Shown here: positions 1-5,189 of the stretch, in pieces | How positions within the stretch are numbered: position 1 is the first letter of the stretch | Layout: each line of letters opens with the position of its first letter | From: Bacteroidota bacterium | GTDB taxonomy: Bacteria; Bacteroidota; Bacteroidia; Bacteroidales; UBA1556 | Assembly (NCBI GenBank): GCA_003648395.1 | Contig: QMPB01000391.1 | Location: forward strand, 1-5,189 | Length of the DNA stretch: 5,189 nt | Direction of reading: 5' to 3' | Translations under genes and position numbers: made by a program | The notes under the pieces: generated by a model | What the model saw: only the letters and a program-made list of their open reading frames with translations | Databases searched by the model: none | What the model was told of the DNA's origin: nothing

Positions 1-77
1 AATTCTACATTCCTAATTCTCCATTCTTAATTCCTAATTCCCTGACTTCCGTTAGGTAGGCTAATTCCTAATTCCCC
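1..77. repeat. Degenerate heptanucleotide tandem array (NATTCYN)
   Basis: The tetramer ATTC begins at 2, 9, 16, 23, 30 and 37, an exact 7-bp period over six units; two more copies sit 7 bp apart at 64 and 71. Between them, 41-62 is unrelated sequence. On the minus strand the unit reads roughly AGGAATT or AGAATNN. The array starts directly after the stop codon of the protease gene and continues to the window edge, so its full length is unknown. It lies in the 3' flank of the operon. I see no stem with a T-run that would make a clear terminator for the operon here. It resembles in style the short tandemly repeated heptanucleotides described in cyanobacteria; its function is unknown. Confidence 0.75.
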
Positions 78-512
78 TTAATAGTACAACTTTAGCCTAG
101 GTTTTTTATAATAAATTACTGCATTATGATATTCTAAAAAATCGCTACCCAAAACACCGTCAATACCTTTATCGCCAAGTGCAGCGTAGGATTCATTTAC
201 ATGTGATAAATCCATAACTACTACTTGTGAATTTTTTATCTTTATACTGCCAATAGAAAAAGTTCTAACTTCTGTCATTTGGCTTTGCATAGTGCTAGTT
301 CCTAGACCAGTACTAAGTTGTTCCATATTTTCAAAGTCCTCAATACCAAGTATATCCGATAATCTTTCTTTATCAAAAACACTTTTGCTAGCTCCAGTAT
401 CAACAAGTAGGCGTACTTTATTACGTCCTATCTTTGCACCTACCATCAAGTGAAAACCATCGCCTTCAATTGATAATAGTTCCAAATCAATAATACAGAT
501 TTTTTTACGCAT
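78..512 (-). CDS. Retropepsin-like (clan AA) aspartic protease, probably cytoplasmic
   Basis: This 144-residue protein looks like a single-domain retroviral-type aspartic protease. Visible features are the catalytic motif LLVDTGAS at residues 35-42 (Asp38-Thr39-Gly40), a Gly/Ser-rich stretch at 67-73 (STGLGTS) where the flap would lie, and the second hydrophobic-hydrophobic-Gly element IDGVLGSDFL at 117-126. Only one DTG is present, so as in retropepsins the active enzyme must be a homodimer. There is no signal peptide or membrane segment, and the length fits one minimal domain, so it is probably soluble and cytoplasmic. Its ATG overlaps the stop codon of the upstream LOG gene by one base (TAATG), which supports this start and implies translational coupling as the last gene of the operon. 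Known bacterial relatives cleave specific protein partners, such as Caulobacter PerP acting on PodJ; the partner here cannot be read from sequence. Confidence 0.85.
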   Translation of the reverse strand: MRKKICIIDLELLSIEGDGFHLMVGAKIGRNKVRLLVDTGASKSVFDKERLSDILGIEDFENMEQLSTGLGTSTMQSQMTEVRTFSIGSIKIKNSQVVVMDLSHVNESYAALGDKGIDGVLGSDFLEYHNAVIYYKKPRLKLYY

Positions 513-1234
513 TAGAAATTAGGTTTTAGGTTAGAGTTTTTATAATATTCCTGTATCTCATTAACAGCTTCTTTGGCAGTGTCTACTAGTTTAAATAATT
601 CAAGATCTTTTTCTGCAATATTACCTGCAGCTAACATAGTGCTTTTAAACCAGTCTATCAATCCACCCCAATAATCTTTACCGACCATAATAATCGGAAA
701 TTTAATCATCTTATGAGTTTGAATTAGAGTAATTGCTTCAAAAAGTTCATCAAGAGTGCCAAAGCCACCAGGCATAACAATATATCCCTGCGAATATTTC
801 ATAAACATTACCTTGCGAACAAAGAAATAATTGAAATTCAAGAATTTATCTCTATCAATAAAGGGGTTCTCATGTTGCTCAAAAGGTAAATCAATATTTA
901 AACCCACCGAAATGCCACCACTATAATGTGCGCCTTTATTTCCTGCTTCCATAATACCAGGACCACCACCTGTGATAACTCCAAAACCTAATCTGGTAAT
1001 TCTATAAGCAATTTCTTCTGCCATTAGGTAGTACTTATTGTCGAGCTTAGTACGTGCCGATCCAAAAATAGTAACACATGGCCCAATTTTACTTAATGTT
1101 TCATATCCTTCAACTAGCTCCGACATGGTTTTAAAAACCGACCAAGAGTCATTAGCCTTAGTTTCTTGCCAAGTCTTTTGCTCAAAAGCAATTTTAAGCT
1201 CTCTTATCTTTTTTTCGTCTCTTGAGTATGTCAT
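512..1234 (-). CDS. LOG-family nucleotide 5'-monophosphate phosphoribohydrolase (TIGR00730 type)
   Basis: This 240-residue protein has a Rossmann-like LOG domain from about residue 50 to 235. The first strand ends in FGSAR (57-61), followed by the glycine-rich GGGPGIMEAGNKGA (89-102), and the signature PGGFGTLDE at 155-163 fits the family motif PGGxGTxxE. Arg140 (FFVRK) and Glu163 match positions used for nucleotide binding and catalysis in the family. LOG enzymes hydrolyse the N-glycosidic bond of nucleoside monophosphates, releasing a free base and ribose 5-phosphate; older 'lysine decarboxylase' labels for this family are wrong. About 50 N-terminal residues precede the core, as in many bacterial versions. 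There is no export signal, so it should act in the cytoplasm. The start is well supported: ATG overlaps the stop of the upstream fusion gene as ATGA (4 bp), and its own stop overlaps the protease start by one base. Whether the substrate is a cytokinin nucleotide or a general purine or pyrimidine nucleotide is not resolvable here. Confidence 0.9.
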   Translation of the reverse strand: MTYSRDEKKIRELKIAFEQKTWQETKANDSWSVFKTMSELVEGYETLSKIGPCVTIFGSARTKLDNKYYLMAEEIAYRITRLGFGVITGGGPGIMEAGNKGAHYSGGISVGLNIDLPFEQHENPFIDRDKFLNFNYFFVRKVMFMKYSQGYIVMPGGFGTLDELFEAITLIQTHKMIKFPIIMVGKDYWGGLIDWFKSTMLAAGNIAEKDLELFKLVDTAKEAVNEIQEYYKNSNLKPNF

Positions 1235-4206
1235 AATATTTCTTTTTGTGCTTCTTTAATTTCTTCGTCAGAAAGAAAAAGCTTATAAATCTCCTTTTGG
1301 ATATTGGTTCTTATATCCATCTTTATTAGTTTAAAATTTTCAGAATCGGGATAGGTTCTGTTCGATAAAAATACATAAACAATCTTATATTCAGGATCTA
1401 CCCAGAAATATGTTCCAGTAAACCCACTATGTCCAAAACTTTGCGAAGATACTAAATTACATGTTGGGCCTCCTTCTTCGTGATTTGGAAGCGGCTTATC
1501 AAATCCACAGCCTCTGCGGTTATCATTTAACGGAAATTGCTGTCGTGTAAAATCTTCAAGAATCTCTTTGTCGATAATAGTATCGTTGCCATATATTCCT
1601 CCTTGTAAAAGCATTTCTGAGAGTATTGCTATATCACGGCTATTGGAGAAAAGCCCCGCATGACCTTCAACGCCTCCCATCATTGCTGCTGCTTGATCGT
1701 GGACATATCCTTGTATTCTCATATTTCTAAAATAACTATCTTCTTCAGTAGGACATATCTGTGCTTTTGGGAACCTGTCTAATGGCAAATATCCAATGGT
1801 TTGCAATCCCAGTGGCTCATATATATTCTTTTGTATATAGCTGTCGATATTAGTACCGCTTTGCTTTTCTATTATTCTTCGCAAATAATACATTCCTAAG
1901 TCCGAATATTTATACTTCTTCTTTTTTCTTAAATCCGATTCCTTAATCTCAGTCATTATACTATCGGCATAGGTATTTAGAATAAAAATATTGTCGCATA
2001 CCTTGGTGGTATATCCTTCTTCGGCTGTTGTTCGGAAAAGACTATCACTTAATTTACCATTATTAAGAGTATGTATATAAAATGGAATCCATGGTGTTAG
2101 TCTTGCCTGATGAGCCATTATATTCCTAATTAGAATATTTTCTTTATTAGTGCTGTCAAGCTCCGGAAGGTAATAACCTAAGGTTTGGTCAATATCTATT
2201 TTATTAGCTTTGCTAAGTTGCATTATAGAAATTGTGGTGGATAAAACCTTGGTAAGACTTGCTAGGTCATAAATACTTGTATCACTAATAGATACACTAT
2301 TTTTATATGTTTGATTACCAAAACTCTTATTATAAAAAACAAAACCATCCTTAGCTATCATAACTTGGCAGCCAGGGTATGCTTGAGCTTCAATTCCATT
2401 ATTTATTATACTATCAATCTTATAAAGTTGTGTGCTATTTAGCCCAATCTCTTCAACATTACCGAAGCTCAGTCTTTTTTTTTGGGTTTCTAAGCCAAAG
2501 CCTTGTCTATAATTACTATCAATGCTTACAGGGAGTTTTCCATTTACAATATATCCTCCAAAAATAGCTTCAGCAGCTGCCTCCATAGCTATATCATTGT
2601 CTTGATAAGTTACTAATATAGCCCTAGCTCTACTCGAATCAATAAAATTATTTGCAGCATAAGGATTAGCATGCATATCTATAATAAGATTTGTTTTACT
2701 AGAAATTTGGGTGGCTAACTTATAGGTTGAGCTATAAATACCATATTTCCGACGAGGCGAATTGCTAGTTTTGAAAATCCCCATTATAACATAATCATAA
2801 TTCTGAAGTTTATCTACCAATATATTTAGCTCACTATTACTAGCATTACTCTTTATTGAAAAGAAATCGGCAGAACGATACTTAGAAATTGTCTTTGTAT
2901 AGGCATTCCTATTAGATATACCAACGGATACAACAGCAAGCTTTTTAGTTAAATCTGTTGTTAATGGTAGAATATTGCTATCGTTCTTAATAAGAGTGAT
3001 AGAACTTCTATAAAGTTGTTTTACTAAAGATTCTGTTTTATTAGAATTTAATATCTTATAAGCAGAATCAGTATTTAGATCTTTTTTTTGCGAAAGACCA
3101 GCAGTGTATTTAAAATTAAGAATTAGCTTCACTCTTGAATATATATCTGCTGAATCTAATCTACCATCATGTATAGCGGCTTTTATGGAATCGATACTTG
3201 TTTGAGCATCATGTGGCATAAGTAATATATCATTTCCTGCCTGTAGAGCTTTAATCTCCAATTCGCCAGGCTTAAAATAATTTGCCACACCTTTCATTTC
3301 TAGTGCGTCGGTAATTGTAAGGCCTCTAAATTTCATTTTTCTTTTTAGCAAGCTATCCACAACAAGTGGAGAAAGGGTAGTAGCAAGATTTTTTGTGGAA
3401 TCTAGAGCCGGAATATATAAATGTGCTACCATAACAGAGGTTACGCCTTCTTCAAATAGTTTTTTAAATGGAGCCAAGTGAATGGAATCTAAACTATTGC
3501 TATCAGCGTGCACAGTTGGTAATGTTTTATGCGAATCGCTATCGGTATCGCCATGTCCCGGGAAATGCTTTGCGCATGCTAGTATATGCTCATCTTGCAT
3601 GCCTTTCATATACATAGTAGCTTTATTTGCTACTTGAATAGGATTTTCGCCAAAAGATCTGCTATTTATTACTGGGTTTAATGGATTATTATTTACATCA
3701 ACAACGGGAGCAAAATTCATATCCACACCCACAGCTTTACATTGCTTGGCAACTTCTTGCCCCATTTCGTATATAAGACTATCGTTTTGTATTGCTCCCA
3801 AAGTCATTTGGCGAGGAAATCTTATGCAGGAATCTAATCTCATACTAACTCCCCATTCGCCATCAATAGCAATCAATAGAGGAGTTTTGCTAATATTCTG
3901 ATAGTATTCTATTAGATTAATCTGCCTAGCAGGGCCACCTTGAAAAAAGCAAAGCCCACCAACTTTCTGATTTCTAATAGTATTAGCAACCTGCTCATGG
4001 TATGCCTTACTTTTATTAGAATGTGCACGAATCATAATCAATTGAGCTATGCGTTCGTCTTCCGAAAGTGAATTAAATACCGAGTCTACCCAGTGAATTT
4101 GTGGCGAAATAATAATTGTTTCTACACTATCTGTTTGTGCAAAACTGCTAATGCCAATTGTTAGTAAAAAACTTAGGTATATATATAGTTGTGTGTGTTT
4201 AAACAT
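1231..4206 (-). CDS. Secreted GH3 (NagZ-like) beta-N-acetylhexosaminidase fused to a serine beta-lactamase-like domain
   Basis: Read from the ATG at 4206 this is a 991-residue protein with four parts. A signal peptide (about 1-23, ending SSFA|Q, no lipobox cysteine) sends it to the periplasm or beyond. A GH3 catalytic barrel (about 39-370) contains IDGEWG (114-119), KHFPGHG (213-219), the Asp-Ser-His loop (224-226) that supplies the acid/base dyad in NagZ-type enzymes, and TDALEM with the likely nucleophile Asp300. A GH3 C-terminal-like domain (about 395-570) ends near LPVSID (558-563). A beta-lactamase/PBP-like serine hydrolase (about 590-985) has SLTK (Ser650, Lys653), YSD (Tyr767) and HSG (926-928), plus EGHAGLFS at 847-854. 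The NagZ-like loop suggests hydrolysis of N-acetylglucosaminides, plausibly muropeptides; the second domain could be a peptidase or esterase rather than a true beta-lactamase. A longer frame reaches a TTG at 4257, but that start would bury the signal peptide behind 17 polar residues and lies upstream of the TATCTTTG promoter element. It is the first gene of the operon with the LOG and protease genes. Confidence 0.92.
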   Translation of the reverse strand: MFKHTQLYIYLSFLLTIGISSFAQTDSVETIIISPQIHWVDSVFNSLSEDERIAQLIMIRAHSNKSKAYHEQVANTIRNQKVGGLCFFQGGPARQINLIEYYQNISKTPLLIAIDGEWGVSMRLDSCIRFPRQMTLGAIQNDSLIYEMGQEVAKQCKAVGVDMNFAPVVDVNNNPLNPVINSRSFGENPIQVANKATMYMKGMQDEHILACAKHFPGHGDTDSDSHKTLPTVHADSNSLDSIHLAPFKKLFEEGVTSVMVAHLYIPALDSTKNLATTLSPLVVDSLLKRKMKFRGLTITDALEMKGVANYFKPGELEIKALQAGNDILLMPHDAQTSIDSIKAAIHDGRLDSADIYSRVKLILNFKYTAGLSQKKDLNTDSAYKILNSNKTESLVKQLYRSSITLIKNDSNILPLTTDLTKKLAVVSVGISNRNAYTKTISKYRSADFFSIKSNASNSELNILVDKLQNYDYVIMGIFKTSNSPRRKYGIYSSTYKLATQISSKTNLIIDMHANPYAANNFIDSSRARAILVTYQDNDIAMEAAAEAIFGGYIVNGKLPVSIDSNYRQGFGLETQKKRLSFGNVEEIGLNSTQLYKIDSIINNGIEAQAYPGCQVMIAKDGFVFYNKSFGNQTYKNSVSISDTSIYDLASLTKVLSTTISIMQLSKANKIDIDQTLGYYLPELDSTNKENILIRNIMAHQARLTPWIPFYIHTLNNGKLSDSLFRTTAEEGYTTKVCDNIFILNTYADSIMTEIKESDLRKKKKYKYSDLGMYYLRRIIEKQSGTNIDSYIQKNIYEPLGLQTIGYLPLDRFPKAQICPTEEDSYFRNMRIQGYVHDQAAAMMGGVEGHAGLFSNSRDIAILSEMLLQGGIYGNDTIIDKEILEDFTRQQFPLNDNRRGCGFDKPLPNHEEGGPTCNLVSSQSFGHSGFTGTYFWVDPEYKIVYVFLSNRTYPDSENFKLIKMDIRTNIQKEIYKLFLSDEEIKEAQKEIL

Positions 4207-4233
4207 TCCAAAAAAATCATTTTTATTAAGTTT

Positions 4234-4241
4234 CAAAGATA
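4234..4241 (-). promoter_or_regulatory. Bacteroidota-type -7 element TATCTTTG for the operon
   Basis: The minus strand reads TATCTTTG, an exact match to the Bacteroidota consensus TAnnTTTG. Its last base lies 27 bp before the ATG at 4206, so transcription would begin around 4228 and leave a short, A/T-rich leader of about 20 bases. A TTG at 4257-4255 is only 13 bp upstream, closer than the usual -33 spacing, so the -33 box is weak or degenerate. The position supports ATG 4206, and not TTG 4257, as the real start of the fusion gene. Confidence 0.6.
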
Positions 4242-4311
4242 AGTGTTTGTCGTACAATTATAGTTGTTATTTATAAACGAATTATTAACATTTTATTGTA
4301 AAAAGTATGAG

Positions 4312-4397
4312 TAAAAAACTACGTCCACTTCGGTACAATTTTTATTTTCTTCATTGCATTGCGAAAATAAAAATCACTCAGTGTGACGTGTTTTTTA
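4312..4397. terminator. Long interrupted inverted repeat, possible bidirectional terminator
   Basis: Two stems nest around a 13-base loop (4350-4362). The inner stem is perfect over 12 bp: 4338-4349 against 4363-4374 (ATTTTTATTTTC / GAAAATAAAAAT). The outer stem pairs 4312-4329 with 4380-4397, with only a bulged T at 4320 and one at 4384; it includes ACGTC-CACT against AGTG-T-GACGT, closed by six A facing six T. An asymmetric internal loop (4330-4337 / 4375-4379) separates them. A run of six T follows the GC-containing stem on either strand, as in two-way intrinsic terminators. It would end the transcript of the small membrane gene before the operon promoter at 4241. The outer CCACTTCG...CTCAGTGTGACG also resembles, from memory, a dispersed intergenic palindrome of Bacteroidota, so it may be a repeat element instead. 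Confidence 0.5.
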
Positions 4398-4465
4398 GGA
4401 AAAAGGATAGAGGAGGAAAAAGGAGAAAGGACAAGGAAAAAGGATTATAATAGAGGATGAGGAAA
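4397..4465. repeat. Purine-rich degenerate heptamer array (AGGANNN)
   Basis: AGGA starts at 4397, 4404, 4411, 4414, 4421, 4428, 4434, 4441, 4454 and 4460, so most steps are 6 or 7 bp, with one 3-bp slip and one 13-bp step. The plus strand is almost entirely purine up to about 4443. It directly abuts the inverted repeat and ends where the base composition flips at 4466. No open reading frame or promoter is seen inside it. Function is unknown; it may be a slippage-prone spacer. Confidence 0.7.
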
Positions 4466-4560
4466 CCACCCTTAACAATTCCTTACCACATTTTACCACC
4501 TTTACCATCCCTTTCAATATTTTACGACACTTTACAATTCATTTCAACAAACAACAAACA
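4466..4560. repeat. G-poor degenerate array with about 10-bp period (TTTAC/TTTCA)
   Basis: Over about 90 bases the plus strand has a single internal G. The cores CTTAA, CTTAC, TTTAC, TTTAC, TTTCA, TTTAC, TTTAC and TTTCA begin at about 4471, 4482, 4492, 4501, 4512, 4521, 4531 and 4542, with steps of 9-11 bp. On the minus strand this reads as repeated GGTAAAnnnT. The stretch then becomes AACAAAC-rich to 4560. It separates the small membrane gene from the inverted repeat and contains no gene. The spacing is close to one DNA helical turn, but whether this matters is unknown. Confidence 0.55.
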
Positions 4561-4577
4561 AGGAACAAAGAACCCCT

Positions 4578-4901
4578 TTAATAAAACATTGGTGTTTTAT
4601 TATAAAAGCGCTTATTAATAAAATATCGAGAGTATCTACTGCCAAAATATATAAATGCTATCCCTATAATTATTGATATAGCGTAAATTATGGTATTATT
4701 TTGAACAATTTTATCATAGAGTGATTTGCTTGAAAATATAGTGGCTATTGAGAAAAAGAAGTCATAAGATGAGGCTTTGCTTCTGAAAGAAAGATATTCT
4801 TTTAGCTTATATTCTTTTTTAATATTTCGCTTAGAATTTCTAATCTCTAGTAAAAATAATAGTGAGAATACTAATAATCCAATTATTGTAGTTGCTTGCA
4901 T
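4578..4901 (-). CDS. Small hypothetical membrane protein, three predicted membrane segments
   Basis: I do not recognise this 107-residue protein. It has a hydrophobic N-terminal segment (about residues 4-20), a weaker one rich in Phe and Ile (about 46-58) and a strong one (about 71-87). A basic loop (21-41) follows the first segment and a basic tail (88-104) follows the last. By the positive-inside rule both should be cytoplasmic, which fits three crossings with the N-terminus outside. The first segment is more likely an anchor than a cleaved signal, since no clear cleavage site follows. The ATG lies 26 bp after a TATATTTG promoter element, the same layout as for the operon downstream, which supports it as a real gene with this start. 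Its stop codon sits inside a perfect 10-bp hairpin. It is separated from the operon by 370 bp and a possible terminator, so it is probably transcribed alone. Confidence 0.65.
   Translation of the reverse strand: MQATTIIGLLVFSLLFLLEIRNSKRNIKKEYKLKEYLSFRSKASSYDFFFSIATIFSSKSLYDKIVQNNTIIYAISIIIGIAFIYFGSRYSRYFINKRFYNKTPMFY
4579..4602 (-). promoter_or_regulatory. Perfect AT-rich hairpin over the stop codon of the small membrane gene
   Basis: TAATAAAACA (4579-4588) and TGTTTTATTA (4593-4602) form a perfect 10-bp inverted repeat around a 4-base loop. The arm at 4579-4588 includes most of the TAA stop codon, so the last codons and the stop would fold together in the mRNA. After the stem the minus strand reads AAGGGG, not a T-run, so it does not look like an ordinary intrinsic terminator; it could be a 3'-end stabilising structure or chance in AT-rich DNA. 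Confidence 0.4.
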
Positions 4902-4927
4902 CTAAATGAATGTGTGTTTCTGAAAAG

Positions 4928-4935
4928 CAAATATA
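4928..4935 (-). promoter_or_regulatory. Bacteroidota-type -7 element TATATTTG for the small membrane gene
   Basis: The minus strand reads TATATTTG, an exact match to TAnnTTTG, ending 26 bp before the ATG at 4901. No clean TTG is seen at the usual -33 distance; the upstream DNA is very AT-rich. The predicted leader is about 20 bases without an obvious Shine-Dalgarno sequence, as is usual in this phylum. Confidence 0.55.
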
Positions 4936-4975
4936 CTAATTTTGATAATATAAAATATGGGATTATAGTTTGAAT

Positions 4976-5189
4976 GTATCACGAGCAACCTGCCCGTAGA
5001 TGAGCATATTACTTAGGGAAATAACTACGGTCAGGATGACCGTGTTACATACAATAGTTTTGAGTTTACAGTATCTCGGGTATCCTGCCCGTAGATGAGC
5101 GCATTACTTAGGGGAAAATAACTACGGTCAGGATGACTGTGTTACATACAATAGTTTTGAGTTTACAGTATCTCGGGCATCCTGCCCGT
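4976..5189. repeat. Tandem 95-97 bp repeat with nested palindromes (REP/BIME-like), cut by window edge
   Basis: Unit 1 is 4976-5070 (95 bp), unit 2 is 5071-5167 (97 bp, two extra bases in a G/A run) and unit 3 begins at 5168 and is cut at 22 bp. The last 30 bases of units 1 and 2 are almost identical. Each full unit has hairpin A (4982-4996 and 5077-5091; third copy 5174-5188 is perfect, CGGGCA-TCC-TGCCCG) and hairpin B (5027-5043, perfect ACGGTCA-GGA-TGACCGT; 5124-5140 with one C-to-T change). A and B are near reverse complements, so CCTGCCCGTAG can instead pair with CTACGGTCAGG (10 of 11) across about 25 bases. No open frame of note or transposase is present in the window. The pattern recalls REP/BIME elements mobilised by REP-associated tyrosine transposases; this link is inference. 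Confidence 0.85.

Noticed and set aside
41..62. Terminator after the protease gene (TTAG...CTAA around 52-64)
   Set aside because: The stem is only 4 bp and no T-run follows on the minus strand.
512..1234. Lysine decarboxylase
   Set aside because: The PGGxGTxxE motif defines the LOG family, whose members are phosphoribohydrolases; the decarboxylase name is a legacy misannotation.
1038..1259. Plus-strand open frame of 73 codons
   Set aside because: It lies entirely opposite the LOG gene and its junction with the fusion gene, has no recognisable domain, and the minus-strand genes explain this DNA.
2379..2567. Plus-strand open frame of 62 codons
   Set aside because: It is antisense to the beta-lactamase-like and linker part of the fusion gene, with composition expected of a shadow frame.
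4255..4257. TTG as the -33 box of the operon promoter
   Set aside because: It is only 13 bp from the -7 element; the usual spacing in this phylum is clearly larger.
4976..5189. CRISPR array
   Set aside because: The whole 95-97 bp unit is repeated, with no unique spacers between short identical repeats.

Overview
The window looks like an AT-rich chromosomal segment from a member of the Bacteroidota. Three things point there: exact matches to the Bacteroidota -7 promoter element TAnnTTTG placed 26-27 bp ahead of two start codons, A-rich leaders with no convincing Shine-Dalgarno sequence, and a secreted protein that fuses a NagZ-like family 3 glycosidase to a serine beta-lactamase-like domain, an architecture known from this phylum. 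I cannot name the species.

All four genes lie on the minus strand, so transcription runs right to left. At 4578-4901 is a small, unrecognised membrane protein with its own promoter. A 370-bp non-coding stretch (4207-4577) follows. It holds a long interrupted inverted repeat that could be a two-way terminator, a purine-rich heptamer array, a G-poor array with about 10-bp periodicity, and a promoter for the next gene. From 4206 down to 78 runs a tightly packed three-gene operon: the GH3/beta-lactamase-like fusion, a LOG-family nucleotide phosphoribohydrolase and a retropepsin-like aspartic protease. Adjacent genes overlap by 4 bp (ATGA) and 1 bp (TAATG), which suggests translational coupling.

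The first operon gene is exported and probably acts on muropeptides or other GlcNAc-containing glycans. The other two lack export signals and should be cytoplasmic, so they probably do not act on the same substrate pool. No shared pathway can be read from the sequence.

Both window ends are repetitive. The left end (1-77) is a heptanucleotide array of the form NATTCYN, whose minus strand resembles the AGGA-led heptamers at 4397-4465. The right end (4976-5189) carries two full copies and one partial copy of a 95-97 bp tandem repeat. Each full unit contains two short hairpins that are near inverted copies of one another, so that a larger stem can compete with them. These non-coding repeats are the least ordinary part of the window. 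I see no RNA genes, CRISPR array, insertion sequence, defence system or other clear new system.
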